Source: Pyropia yezoensis (taxonomy: Eukaryota > Rhodophyta > Bangiophyceae > Bangiales > Bangiaceae). From it: a stretch of 64,000 nt of DNA. How positions within the stretch are numbered: the stretch's first letter is position 1; every line of letters begins with the position of its first letter. Both the position numbers and the translations under genes were made by a program. The notes below the pieces were generated by a model that saw only the letters and a list, made by a program, of their open reading frames with translations, was not told the DNA's origin and ran no database searches. Positions 51,501-61,937 of the stretch are shown here, in pieces. Where the stretch lies: NCBI GenBank assembly GCA_009829735.1, contig CM020620.1:25022020-25086019 (forward strand), written 5' to 3'.

Positions 51501-53334
51501 GGCTGTCGTCCTCCTCCGCGACGTTGCCGTCGCCGCCGCTGACACGGGGCCACCGACCGACACCGCCGTGGAGGGCGGCGGGCGCCGTCCACCGACCCGG
51601 CGCCGGGTCGGTGGCGGCGGTCCAACCCAGCGGCTTCGGCGGCGGGGTGGTGCGACGGCCCGCCACCTCGGGGGCAAGGAGAAAGGCGGTGATACGGCGG
51701 GCGGCGACGCGCGCCTCGGTGAGGGCGGACACGACCTCGGGCGCGACGCTCAGCGGAAAGTGGAGGATGCCAAAGAGGGTCAGGGCGGTAAAGGCCACCC
51801 GCGGGGTGAGCGCCCCCCCCGTGAACGCGAGCGTCGCAAACGCCGCCGCCGACACGAGGACGGGGATGAGCTGCCAGGCCACCCACGCAGCCGCGTCCCA
51901 GACGGCCACCCGCCAAAGGGCGGTCAGCTCCCGCCGCCGCCCGTCGGCAATCCCGTCGGGGCCGTTGAGGACGCGGCCCTCCCAGCCGTGCAGCTTGATC
52001 GACCGCATCGCAGAGAGCGCCTCGCCCAGCCGCCGCACGCGGGTGTCCTTGGCTTCCATCGCCGCGTCGGTCGCCCGGCGGAGCGCCGACGTCAGGCCCG
52101 CATTGACGGGGATGGACGCGAGGAGGACGGCGACGGTGGCGGCGGTGGCGGGCCCCCCAATGGTGGCCGCCAGGCACGCCACCGCGACAAGCACCTGTGC
52201 GGGGCCGCTCCACAGCATGTGGGCGTAGCTAAAAAGGTCTGGCCCCAGACGGTCCGCGTCGACCGCCAGGAGGTTGGTCGTCTCCCCCGCGCCCGCGACG
52301 CGCGCAGACCCCGCCACCGCCAGCGCCTTGCGGTGGACGGCGCTGGACAGCGCGGAGCGGACGCGCACGCCCACCCGGTTGGTGGCCATAAAGTAGCGCT
52401 GCAACAGCACCGACTGGACGAGCATCTTGGCAAAGAGGGCCACCACGTACGCCGCCGCGGTCGCACGCGACACCCCCGCGGCGGGGTCAAACGAGCGGAG
52501 GATGCCCGACACGGCCCACGGGGACACAAAGTGCAGCGCGTCGGACGCGGCCTTTAGCGGGGCGACCGCCCAAAAGGGGCGGCCCATGGACGCCAGCAGA
52601 GCCCGTACTAGCGACGGCCGCCGCGGCCGCGCGCGGCGCTCGGCCGCCCACGCGGCGTGGAAGGCGTCGGCGCACGACGCGGCCGCGTCACCAGCGTCGA
52701 GGCCAAACAGGTCGTCGGGCGCCAGCTGCCGCCGCTCCCCAGCCGACAGCAGCGGGGATAGCCAGCCATAGGTTAGGTGGCCTGCCCAACCAGACCGCCG
52801 GTACGCGGCGGCCGACGCGGCCGCCACTGACGAGGGCGCGCCCCCGCCGGCGGCGGCGCCCGGCTCGGCGTCGCCGTCGGCGCCGACGGCGCCGGCGCCG
52901 GCCTTGGCATCCCCGCCGCCATTCCCAGTACCCGCGGGCAGGACGGCCGCCCCGCCCGCCTCTGCATCGGCCGCCAGCAGGGGCACCCGCTCCACGGCAT
53001 CGCCCGCCGAGCCGTTCATGCCGCCCTTCCCCCCGCCCGACGGTCGGGCCGGTTCGCCCGCCGTCGTCATGGTCACGGCGGCGACCGCAGCCGCCACTGA
53101 CGGTTGCTGCTGCTGCTGCTGCTGCGCCTGCTGCTGCTGCTTCTGCTGTCGACACCGCCGCCGCCGCCGCCACGGCAGCGCCGCTGCCACGCAGCAGGTG
53201 GGGGGCGCGACCGCCGCGCCGGTGGCACTGGGGAGCCGCCGCGCCGCGGGAGATACCCGCGCAGACAGTCGCGGCGGCCGCGGGGGGGGGGGGAGCGACA
53301 GCGATAGCGGCGGCGGAGGCGCCCAGGCCGCCAT
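48538..53334 (-). CDS. ABCC-type (MRP) full-length ABC transporter, two exons
   Basis: Exon 1 is 49500-53334 and exon 2 is 48538-49202, giving 1499 residues in the order TMD1-NBD1-TMD2-NBD2. NBD1 has Walker A GAVGVGKSS (634-642), signature LSGGQ (726-730) and Walker B VLLLDD (Asp instead of Glu at the catalytic place, usual in ABCC). NBD2 has Walker A GRTGAGKT (1294-1301), signature LSAGE (1395-1399), Walker B VVVLDE (1415-1420) and the switch His1451. The N-terminal 175 residues are Ala/Pro/Gly-rich with a poly-Gln stretch, and no TMD0 is seen. ABCC pumps export or sequester glutathione and other organic-anion conjugates. Start: the ATG at 53332-53334 is preferred; ATG 53070 is an alternative, and upstream codons to 53634 look non-coding. 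Membrane and substrate are unknown. Confidence 0.92.
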   Translation of the reverse strand: MAAWAPPPPLSLSLPPPPRPPRLSARVSPAARRLPSATGAAVAPPTCCVAAALPWRRRRRCRQQKQQQQAQQQQQQQPSVAAAVAAVTMTTAGEPARPSGGGKGGMNGSAGDAVERVPLLAADAEAGGAAVLPAGTGNGGGDAKAGAGAVGADGDAEPGAAAGGGAPSSVAAASAAAYRRSGWAGHLTYGWLSPLLSAGERRQLAPDDLFGLDAGDAAASCADAFHAAWAAERRARPRRPSLVRALLASMGRPFWAVAPLKAASDALHFVSPWAVSGILRSFDPAAGVSRATAAAYVVALFAKMLVQSVLLQRYFMATNRVGVRVRSALSSAVHRKALAVAGSARVAGAGETTNLLAVDADRLGPDLFSYAHMLWSGPAQVLVAVACLAATIGGPATAATVAVLLASIPVNAGLTSALRRATDAAMEAKDTRVRRLGEALSAMRSIKLHGWEGRVLNGPDGIADGRRRELTALWRVAVWDAAAWVAWQLIPVLVSAAAFATLAFTGGALTPRVAFTALTLFGILHFPLSVAPEVVSALTEARVAARRITAFLLAPEVAGRRTTPPPKPLGWTAATDPAPGRWTAPAALHGGVGRWPRVSGGDGNVAEEDDSPPPVVLRDVTLAFPAGTLTAIVGAVGVGKSSLLAALLGDLAFTPPEAAPHCTGRIGYAAQSPWVLNATIRANILFHAPYDAARYEAVLAACALRADLATFPAGDATEVGERGVTLSGGQAARLSLARAVYRRPDVLLLDDVFSALDATVGRHVFDATLDPTTGLCAGVTTVLVTHDLSLLPRVDRVVVLGTGGAVVDAGAYAEVAARGNALQDVRRYDGATDRGAGGNAEAAAPVAAPAPLRPSSPPAVDKQLPAVVVANGVAVAVDVDVADASDGRSGGADPLSGRLMTTEARVAGKVSGSVYGRYARSFGPALLAIAVATAAIAQALLLGTDGWLAKWSTAVVAAGGGVGGAATAAAPTAYYLAIYLGLSLAVAVGIVCHQAVMAWGTLRAGARLHDELLAAVFRAPMAWYDATPVGRTLNLLSADLGVVDSELSESADGALLCGLIVTAALLVCIGVMPPVLAAAAPLAALYFHHARRYLASARELRRLQSVSRAPLLAALTESVRGASTVRSAFPTPLPAAVADAPVVVDGAAVPTLLVVASNRWLCLRLDAAGGVLVAAVATAAVAARGQGLPAAAAGLAVTWALNMTGNLNWLTQSYTRLEAHMTSVERVVATAATLPAEAPAVVPDTDAAAAAAGWPAEGRVEFQNVTMAYRPGLPPALNGALRGGWGRKGEGGGGEAGGDSECSAKGGVRQAASTSGQAAPCDRCGVGFCRRGCMLPDALRYVLTPPPPSPLSCGAEFCLAGVSGVCPYRPPPPPPPTDVSLVVPAGTKLGVVGRTGAGKTSLLAALFRLVELSSGRITIDGVDVAGLGLSYRSRLGVVSQEPALFTGSVRANVDPGGTLPDSALWDALSATGMADRVATAGGLGAPVGDGGAALSAGERQLLCLARLLASRPAVVVLDEASASVDWATDAAVQRVLRSTLAGATLITIAHRLGSVADADQVVVMGGGRVLEVGPPADLRDRPGGAYAALVAAASAAGA
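49203..49499 (-). other. In-frame intron of the ABCC transporter
   Basis: 297 bp, a multiple of three and free of stops, so the gene reads open through it. It has a GTGCGT donor and a CACAG acceptor behind a long C-run. Removal joins PALN to DVSLVVPAG, the uninterrupted start of NBD2. The intron translation (Cys-rich, poly-Pro) has no counterpart in ABC proteins. Confidence 0.85.
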
Positions 53335-56300
53335 GGCCGCCGCCTTGGCCCCGCACGGTAGGGGGCGCGCCGCGGCGATGCGGTGGAGGGCTGACCGGAC
53401 GGCAGCCGGCACGGCCAGGCGTTTCGTGGGGGTGCGAAGTGTGCCACGTGGCCAGCAGTGCCCACCAGGATCCCGTCCCCTGATTCCGCCGCCTGCCACG
53501 TGACTCACATGGCAGGCGGCACGTGACGTGAGGAGCCACACACCAACCCTTGGTGTATTTATGTATGTACAGACAGCTTCACTATCCATCTTGGATATCC
53601 ACGAGGGAGGGGGAGCAGCAGCCCTGTTTTCCACATGGCTCCCATGACCGTGGCGCCGGAGTTTTGCAATGAGGAAGCGGTGGGGCGGGTGTACGGTGGC
53701 TGTGGCGGCAAGAGAGAGGGAGCCTCAGCCCATTCGGTAAAGAGAGGTGCGGCCACGCGGCCGGGGGGGGGAGCAGGGGGCAGCAGTCACCAGCCCACCC
53801 GGCGTTAGGGGAGGCACCACAGTTGGCAAGAGAGGCAGTAGCGGCCCCGCCACCGTCAATGCAAACAAAAGCGCCGTTTCCAGCTCGTTGATTGTTGCCC
53901 GCGCAGGCACTTCTGGTCTATCTCATGGAGCCACCTCACGCAAGCGACCAAAGAAAAAAGATCAATAGAAGTACAAACGACGAAGCACCAGTGATGTATG
54001 CATGCGGTGCGGCGAATGCCCTACCCCGTGGCGCCAGCCGACCAGCCATGCGCCCCGGCATCGGCGGCACAGGCCGCGGCGGCGGCGGTGGGCACGGTCG
54101 CGCCGTCTTCGGCGACGGCGCCTTCGTCGCGGTCGCTGGCGTCGGCCATCGCACCCCCCAGTCGCCCCGACCGCCCCCCCCGCTACGCGTTCGTCCCTCA
54201 CGGGTCCGCTGCACGGCTGCCACAGCATCACTCGTCGCTCAGCCCGTCGCCGCGGCATCTCCCGTGCCGCCATGCCACTTAGCGCGCCGTGCCCACCCCG
54301 TCGGCTGGGGCGCCCCCCACCGTCGTGGCCGGCACCGTGACTTCGACAGGGCGACGGCCACGGCTCGCAGCAGCCACATCGGAATCTACTTGCCGCCGCC
54401 CACTGCCCTGACCGACGCTGGCGAGACACAGCGAATGTGCCAGCCACTGCCCCCATGATGCCGTAGTGCGCCGACGTCTGCAGACGGCCTGACCAACCGG
54501 GCACAGTGGTCGCCTTATTGACGCTCACCGTCGCCGGCCACGACAAGCTGCCCCCCGGCCTCGGCGACGTCTCCTATCCTCGGCAATCTGCTTTCCTCGC
54601 AGGCCGCATCCGCTGTACCCACGGGGAATCGGAGGCTGCCGTCCATGAACCAGATCCAGTTGAGGTTTCCGAGGAGGAGCACGAGGTGTGAAACGTTCTG
54701 GTGTCGGTCCGGCCAACGAGCAGGCGCGCCTGAAGCGGCGCTTGGTGCTGTATCTGGGGGAGGAGGCGTGACAGCTGATGGATGCAGAGGAGGTAGCTCG
54801 AACAGAGGAAGAGTTTGGCGCTGACGAAGGAGCGCGTCTGAGAGGGTTTGGCTATAGCGACCCGGTCACGTTCGCTACCAAGCCCGGCCATAGCTCCTGC
54901 TATTGTTATCCGGGACGACAGGGGTAGGTGGGGGAGTGCATACGGCTTAACTCATCCATATTGGCGTTTCGCCTCCGGCACCCGCCTCCCCGCCGGCTAA
55001 AACCGCCTCGTTCCCCCACTTGACTCCTCAGCTATGCACTGCAATCGGCGCGTTTGTGCGTGCGTCAGTCGCCCCCCACCCGCCTCCCGCGCCAGCGAGC
55101 TGGTCCGAGGCGCACGGTGTTCCCTCCACCCTTCCCCCCTCTTTAAAGGTCTTCCGGCCGCCGTTGCTGTGCGGTAGCGCCCAGCGGGGCAGCGCCCGCA
55201 GGGCGGCCAGCGCGCCGCACGGCGCATGGGGGGTACATTGACGCGACATGCGGCGGCTTTGCGGCCGCCCGGGCGGCCCACCGCCGCCCCGACAGCTATC
55301 AGTCGCCCCCCTGGGCCAAGGTGCGCTGCAGGTGCCGCCCTCTCTCCCCCCCCCACCCGACCCTGCCCCTCGCCTTGGTGGTCGGGGGCTTCCGCTTTCC
55401 CTCGGCCTACGCGGAGAGCGGAATGGCGTCGCACCCATTCCGCGATGACCAGGCCTCTGTCGCAAAGTAGATTAGTCAATTGGCCCACTTGCCACGTGGG
55501 GCTCTTCTGTCGGACGACACCCTGGCGCGTCCAGACGCTGCTGGTACATGTGTGTATCCAGCGAGAAGGTTTCTCCACATGGACATCGGCGGTCGGATGC
55601 GGCGTGAGCAACGCCTGGCTGCCAAGGACCCAGCAGGGGACCTCTCCCACCTGCACCGGCCGCGCCCCCGGGCGGGGACTTAAGCTCGCTCGGGACCCAT
55701 CCCGCCCCCCACGGATGCCTGGTGGATGCAGAGGGGGCGGCCTCCTCCCCCCGCCCCTGCCGCCGCCGCTCGCGCCGGCCGCGTCTGCGACACTCGCGTT
55801 GGCCCACCCGCGGGAGATTGCACTGTTGTCGCGGCCCCCAGCGGTGCGAAGGACGGAGGGGTGAGAGGGCGAGCGTTTGGAGGGCGATGGTGGGGGTTCG
55901 GTGCGGGGGTGCCGTCTCGAAGCGCGACTGGCGCGCGCGCGCGAGATGCGGTGGACGGTGTTGCGAGGCTGGGTTGACGTCTCATCTGGCTTGGCGCCGG
56001 GGGAGGGGGGGGGCACTCACTGGCCCTCCGGGCGGCGCCGCAGACGCCTCGCTCGGTGCAATCGCATCGCCAACGCACTGGACCCAAAACACGAGACGAC
56101 GAGCGGCGTGCCGTGGGATGCTGGCTGTGGGGTGGCGGCGGAAGCCGCCGGCGGACGCCCCCTGCGGAAGCTGCCATCCCTGGTGCCAGGCTGCTCGCCA
56201 AGGACGAGGGCGCCAAGGAAAATCCGCGTGTGCCTCGGTGGTGGCTTCCCCCCCCCTTGACGCGATTGACGCGTGTGGAAGCGTCCCGCGTCTGCTACGC

Positions 56301-56427
56301 GGTCATCCCCACCCCTGCTTGCGCCCCCCGTCGGCGCTGGCCGTCGCCACCGGTCGGGGTACCGACGCGCTACCCGTCACCGCGACGGTGGTGAGGCAGC
56401 TCCGGCGGGGAACGACGGGCGGCCGCC
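53335..56427. other. Intergenic, no gene firmly supported
   Basis: 3.1 kb. A minus frame at 53725-53910 contains a hydrophobic stretch (INELETALLFALTVAGPLLP) behind a possible CAG acceptor and might be an exon of a small membrane protein, but no partner exon was convincing. Frames near 54500-54900 and 55230-55860 have no domain. The region from about 55690 is simple GC-rich sequence. Confidence 0.4.
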
Positions 56428-58281
56428 ATGCAGGCAGGTGCCAGAGACGGCCATGCCGATGATGCGGTGCCAGTGGCGACGACAGCGGTGGCGGATGCGG
56501 GACTGTTGGCGCGGGAGGGAACGGGCGCGGAGGTGACGGCGCGAGACGCGGGCTCCACGGCGCAGGCGTTGACCGCCGAGGCTGCCACCGACGTCGAGCC
56601 CGCGACGGCAGTGGCTGTGGCGGCGGCTGCCGTGGCAGATCCGGCTGTCGACGCAGGTGCGCGCCCTGGTGGTGACCAGGCCACGTGGGTTGCGGGTTGG
56701 CGGCTCGGGTGTCTCGTCCGGGCTTTGGGAGCTGCCCGGCGGCCCGAGAGAGGCCATCGCCATGAACCGCCGTCGCCCGCGGCCGACGTTCCGTCGTGGA
56801 AGGGGCGCAGTAGTAGCAGTAGCAGCAGCGGCAGCCGCCGCTGCAGCATCAAGGACGCTCCCTCGGCCATGGAGGACTCGCCCGCCTGCTGGGCGTCCTG
56901 CGTCCCCAGCTGGACCCCCCCAGACTGGCTGGTTACCTTTGGAGCCCGCTGTGGTGCGGCTTTGACAGCCTTCTCCGCCGCCACGACGCTAGCATCTCCA
57001 TTCTTGTGTCTTGGGGCGGGCATCCTGGCTTTGTTTGTGCCAGGCCCGTTTGCATCGACCATCACCAACGTGTGGGTTGAGGTTTGCCTCGCTCTTCTGA
57101 TGCTGTGCATGAGCCTCACCCTCACGCCCGCAGACATCTGGGGCGCTATCACCCGGCCGTGGTTGGTGGCTCTTTCGCTCGCGCTTGAGTACGGAGTCGC
57201 CCCGCTGTCGGCGCTGGCGCTTGGCCACATCTTCCGGCTGAGCCCTATCAATCGCGTGGGCCTGACGCTCGTGGCGTGTGTGAATGGCGGCCAGGCATCA
57301 AACCTGTGCACGTTCATAGCACGTGGGGACCTGAGCATAAGTGTCCTGATGACGCTGTCGTCGTCTCTGCTCGCCACTGTGGCCATTCCCGGTCTGTCCA
57401 AGCTTTACTTGTCGGGGGTGGTGGCTGTTGATGCCGGCGGCCTTGCTGCCTCCACTGCAAAGCAGGTCCTTGCGCCGCTCGTGGCAGGGGTGGTCGTCAA
57501 GGCATGTGCGGGGCGCGTGGTTGACGCAGTGGAGCCGGCCTTATCCATCGTCGGCATTGTCGCCTTGGTTATCATCGTTTTGGGCACAACTTCCCTGTCT
57601 GCAGAGCTCATCAAGGCCACTTGGTCATCTACTCTGGCGCCGGTCGCGCTCTTCCACATCATCGGTTTTTGGTTTGGCTTTGGCGTTGCCCGGCTGCTTT
57701 TCCGGATGCGCCGGCCAGTGGCCACAGCTATAGCGTTCGAGAGTGGTTTCAAGTCGCCTGCCCTGAGTTTTGTGCTTGCGGTGCGCCACTTCAAGGACGT
57801 GGAGGTACAAACCGCTTCTGCCGTATCCATTCTGGTGCTGGTGCCCTTGGCGATGGGCGCTGCCGTCGCCTTTCACCTGTGGTACGTGTTGCCAGCCTTT
57901 ATGGGGAGAGAAGAACCAGGGGAAGGGTGTGGGTGTGCCGCTGCTCGTTGTCTGGCAGCTCAGTAACTGACGCGGGCACGCCCTGTGACATGGTGCTTCC
58001 TCTCTGCTCTGCACGGTTGGTCCCTCGTGTGTTGCCTGTTGCCGCACAGTGTGAGGCCTGAAGAGCCTGAAGGCGCAGACGGTACTGGCAGCAGCGCCGC
58101 TGACGGTGCCAAGGCAGATGAGGAGAACGGCCTGCCCGACGTGCCACCCCTGGAACTCCCCAAGGTCAAGGCACCCCCAATGGATGTAGACACGGAGGTG
58201 AACGGCCTGGCGCCGCGCGAGGTGCCAGCTACTAGCAACACCGCGGCGGTCACGTCCGACAAGGTGGTGAATGGGTGTTAG
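56428..58281 (+). CDS. BASS-family (bile acid:sodium symporter-like) plastid-type transporter
   Basis: Exon 1 runs 56428-57926, and a predicted exon 2 runs 58050-58281 (GTGTGG donor, CACAG acceptor, phase 2), giving up to 576 residues. About nine hydrophobic helices span residues 165-490. Family signatures are CVNGGQASNLCTFIARGD, corresponding to the GG-x-ASN-x4-ARGD sodium-site motif, and FESGFKSPALS, the ExG-x-S motif in helix 9. Plant relatives in the plastid envelope move pyruvate or other organic acids with sodium. The N-terminal 147 residues are Ala-rich and unconserved; translation may begin at ATG 56869 (429 residues). Exon 2 encodes an acidic, Pro-rich tail; unspliced, the frame ends at 57966. 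The substrate is unknown. Confidence 0.85.
57927..58049 (+). other. Predicted intron of the BASS transporter
   Basis: 123 bp. It joins GREEPGEG to VRPEEPEGADG and keeps frame to the TAG at 58279. The donor is weak, so this is a moderate call. Confidence 0.55.
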
Positions 58282-58325
58282 CCCCACGAGGGGTCTGCGT
58301 GCGGGTACGGCGCGTGTGCCGGTGA

Positions 58326-58413
58326 GCGTCGGCTGGCCTTGCGTCCGGCGTCGGCTGGCCTTGCGCCCGGCGTCGGCTGGCCTTGCGCCCGGCGTCGGCT
58401 GGCCTTGCGCCCG
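58326..58413. repeat. 22-bp tandem repeat, four copies
   Basis: GCGTCGGCTGGCCTTGCGCC plus CG, four head-to-tail units with one T/C variant, 45 bp after the transporter stop. Confidence 0.9.
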
Positions 58414-58939
58414 TCCATGCGGAAGATGGGAAGACATTGAATTGCGCGGACTGGGAATGTCAATCTGCTTTGATTTTTGTTACCTTTGGGAAGGTGCAGA
58501 GAGATGGTGTTCTTTTCATCTGCTGCAATGACAATGGCGCAGGGCCTCGTTGATGGCGGGGACAGGCTGGACAAAGGGAAGCACCTTCGAGGTAGGATGT
58601 ACTCGTTCGAACACTGGAACATTGATGCGTCTTGGGGGCGCACCGACGGCCGACGACAGACCGCTACGGCCATTGGAGATACCGGAAGTGGCGAGCGGCC
58701 GCGGGGGGAGTCTCAGGCATCCAGGGGGATGGTGCCTACCGCAGCACTGCGATAGCGGGCGGGCCAGAGGGGCTGGGGCAGAGGGCTAAGGATGGGACGC
58801 GGGCGGGCGTACCGTGGCCGCCACGCGCCACGTGGGGGCCCGCCGCCGGCCGGGAGGGGGCGCTGATGGCGCGGGGGGGTGGCAGCTGCAGGAAGAAGGT
58901 AGACTCTTTAGCCTACAAGCCGTAGTAGGCGCCCTTGGG
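58414..58939. other. Intergenic, no gene seen
   Basis: 0.5 kb of mixed composition with only short frames and no recognisable features. Confidence 0.35.
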
Positions 58940-59860
58940 GTGGGAGGCCGGGCGGGCTCGCGTGGGGCGGCCGCTACCCGGGGGGGGGCGGCCGCTATCG
59001 GGGGGGGTCGGCCGCTGGCCGCGGGGGGGACGGGCTGCTGCTCGGGGGGGGCGGCTGCTGCCGGGGCGGGGGGGGGGGCTGCTGTTGCTTCGGGGCGGCG
59101 GCTGTACCCGTGAGGGGGCGGCTGCTACCGGTGGGGGGGCGGCCGCTACTGGCGGGGGGGCGGCTGTTCCCGGGGTGGCCCCCCCCCCCCATGGGGGGGG
59201 CTGCTACCGCGGTGGGGGCGGCTGCTACCCGGGGCGGTTGGCTGCTACCGGTGCCGGGGGGTGCTGCTGTGGTGGGGGGGGGTCTGCTGCTGTGGGGGGG
59301 GCGGCTGCTTCAGGGGCTGGGTGGGGGTTGCTGCTGCTGCGGGGGAGCGGCTGCTACCGCCGCGGGGAGGCTGCTAGCGGGGCGGGGTTGGGGGCTGCTA
59401 CGGGGGTGGAGGCGGCTGCCACCGGGGCGGGTGGGGGGCGCTGCTGCTGCGGCGGGGGGACGGCTCCTACCGGTGGGGGGCCCGCTGCTTCCGGTGGGGG
59501 GGTGGATGCTACCGGTGCTTGGGCGGCCGCTTCCGGCGGGTGGGCGGCTGCTCCCTGCGGGGGGTGCGGCGGCTGCCACCTTGGGGGGGGGGGCGGGCTG
59601 CTGCTTTGTGGAATGGGGCGGGCTGATTCTGCGGGATGGGAGGCTGCCCCCGGGGTTTGGGGGGGGACTGTTGCCGGGGCGGGGGCGGCCGCTATCAACG
59701 GGGCGTCGGCTGCCACCGGCGAGGGGCCGCCGCTGCTACTGAGGGGGGGAGGCGGGCTGCGGCTGCGGGCGGGGCGGCTGCCATCGGGGGCGGGGGGAGT
59801 GCCTCTGCGGGGGGGGGGGGGGGCTGCTGCTGCGGGAGGGGCGGCTGGTATTAGGCACCG
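58940..59860. repeat. Degenerate G-rich minisatellite
   Basis: About 0.9 kb built from variants of GGGCGGCTGCTACCGG with G-runs of 4-12. It generates open frames in several phases (Gly/Ala/Leu-rich on plus, Pro-rich on minus) that are not believed to be genes. Its many closely spaced G-runs could form G-quadruplexes. Confidence 0.7.
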
Positions 59861-61160
59861 CCGCCCCAGTGGCAGTCCCGCCTGTTCTAGCAGCAGCCCG
59901 GCCCTTAGCATCCAGCGTCCCGGCGAGGAGGAGCCATCCCCCCGGTGCCCGGCTGCGGGCGATGGGGCAGGCGCGTCCGCGGCGCGCAGCGGCGTCTGGA
60001 GGCGCGCTCCCGTCAGCGCCGCGCCCGTTGTCGAAGACCGTGTGGCCGGAGAGTGCGAAGGCGACGACTAAAGAAAGATTCTTAGAAACTCGTCGCCCAG
60101 TTCCAGCGTATTGCAGCTCTAATGTTCCTCGCTCCGGATCTCAGCTGTATGCTCCTCTATGGGCGGTCACTCCGCGGTCTGGCCCCACCGCGCGGCACGA
60201 GGACGGTCATCCATCGCGCCCACGCGGCCGGACGAAGCCACCCAACCACACATGCCGTTCGCGGTCGCGCGCCACGGTGCTGGCAGTGACGAGGCCGTGA
60301 ACCCCCAACAAGGGCGGGGCCCCCACCGCCCATAGGTATGTACGCGGGCGCGACCCTCCACAAACAGCACGGTCGCGGCGGGGGCGGCGCGCACGTCCCC
60401 CACGTCCACAGGTCCGCGTGTGGGTGTGCGCGACCGGACGGCCGCTCACGCCCACACGCCCACTTTGCTGCGTCACTGCCAGTGGCCGCCACGCCTGACC
60501 GGCAAGTTCCGCCCTCCCAGGCCGCTACAGGCCGAGATCCCCCGCGGATGTACACATTGCACATCATGCATTGTGGGCATGATGTATGGATCACCCACGC
60601 AATGGAAGGGGTCGCCCCCCCGTTGGTGACCCGGGGATGATGCATCACGCAGGTGGCTGGCAGGCCTCCCTTGGAGCGGGTGCGTGGAACCCCACCCGAG
60701 AGGCGTGCCTGCCGGGGACACGTCGCCTGCCAGCCGCGGCCCGTGGACCACCGCTCCACCCCCGCTGGTCGCCACCGGCGACGGGAGCTGCCGGCGGCTC
60801 TCGCCCCCCCCCCCCCTGTTTGTCTGACAACAAGAGGGCGGGGCCCATCCCATGCTGAGAACGGTGCGTGCGGGCCCAGCGCAGCCCTTCCTGGTGCCGC
60901 GGCGCCTCGCCGGCTCGGGCGCGGCTGCGCGCCGTGCGAGTACAAAAGAGCAACCTCCACCCCCACCGTCCGGGCCGTGGGACCGCCGGCCGTCCCGAGT
61001 GGATGCCGACCGCGCACCCCCTTGCACCGTCGAGCCGGCCGCCCCTTCCGCCTGCCGTGGCCGCTCCTTCCTCCACCGGCAGTCCGCGCGGGGCCGCAAT
61101 CCATCGGGCGCCCAATCGTCACGCCGCCCTTCGCCCTCACCTGCCCTTTCCATCTTCACC
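59861..61160. other. Intergenic, no gene firmly supported
   Basis: 1.3 kb. Overlapping frames on both strands have no domain. A small hairpin CATCATGC...GCATGATG occurs near 60563-60585. 61050-61160 is pyrimidine-rich and may be the leader of the DUF202 gene. Confidence 0.4.
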
Positions 61161-61937
61161 ATGGTCGCCGTGGATGGGGCCATGCGCACAGCGGCTTCCA
61201 AGGGGCGCGCCCCGCTGGTCACGGAGTATGGCGCGGGGTCACCGCGCCCACCGATTGTCCCGCCCTTTGCTGCGACTGCCGCAGCTGCTGCCGCCGCCGC
61301 GACGGTAGCGGTTCCGCCGGCCGTGGTGGCGGCACGGCCCCGCGGGTCCACCCTCGGCAGTCCTCTGCTGCCTCCCCCCCGGTCACCCCCGCTTCCTTTT
61401 CCAGACCAAAGCAGCCGTGTTGTCCCCGCCACGTCCGCCGTCGATGCTGCCACGATTGCCGCTTCCGCCACCATGGACGCCGCCGCCGTCCAAGACGCCA
61501 CCACCATTGACGCCGGGGCGGGAAACGACACTGCCGACGCGGCCGTCGGCGACCCTATCGTCAGTGGGTGCAGGGCAAGGGCAACATGCGCGGCCGCCCC
61601 GCCCCCCTCCTGCTCCCCGCCCGTCCTGTGGGATGACCGCGACGTGCGGGCGGTGGAGCGGACGGCGGCGGCGTGGGCTCGGTCGGCGCTCGCGGCGGGG
61701 AGCGTGACGGTGGCGCTCCTCCGCGCCGGCGGCGCGGCGCCCGCGGCGGTGGGCGTCGCGACCGGCGCGGCGGCGGCGGTTGGGGTGGCCGCCTGGCGAC
61801 GGGCGGTCAATGCGGGGGCGGTGCGAGGCGGGGAGGTGCGCCGCGCGCGGTGGGGGGTGGTTGCGCTGGCGGTGGGAGGGGCGGGGCTGGTGTTTGCGGG
61901 CGCCTTGGTGGTGGCAGGGGGGATGGCAAAGGGGTGA
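61161..61937 (+). CDS. DUF202-domain membrane protein (VTC/YidH-like)
   Basis: 258 residues from the ATG at 61161 in a CACCATGG context. The first 155 residues are Ala/Pro/Thr-rich and probably disordered. The C-terminal 100 match DUF202: RAVERTAAAWARSALAAGSV corresponds to the conserved ERT-x2-AW-x-R motif. Three membrane helices (about 175-189, 193-212, 231-254) are separated by a basic loop, RRAVNAGAVRGGEVRRARW. In yeast the domain is the membrane part of the vacuolar transporter chaperone that makes polyphosphate; stand-alone forms in algae are uncharacterised. No SPX or catalytic VTC domain is encoded here. Single exon; family good, function open. Confidence 0.78.
   Translation: MVAVDGAMRTAASKGRAPLVTEYGAGSPRPPIVPPFAATAAAAAAAATVAVPPAVVAARPRGSTLGSPLLPPPRSPPLPFPDQSSRVVPATSAVDAATIAASATMDAAAVQDATTIDAGAGNDTADAAVGDPIVSGCRARATCAAAPPPSCSPPVLWDDRDVRAVERTAAAWARSALAAGSVTVALLRAGGAAPAAVGVATGAAAAVGVAAWRRAVNAGAVRGGEVRRARWGVVALAVGGAGLVFAGALVVAGGMAKG

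Noticed and set aside
50521-52557. 678-codon plus-strand ORF
   Set aside because: Shadow of the ABCC transporter, which carries both nucleotide-binding domains on minus.
58326-58413. CRISPR-like array
   Set aside because: The 22-bp units are head to tail without spacers in a eukaryotic 3' flank; it is a simple tandem repeat.
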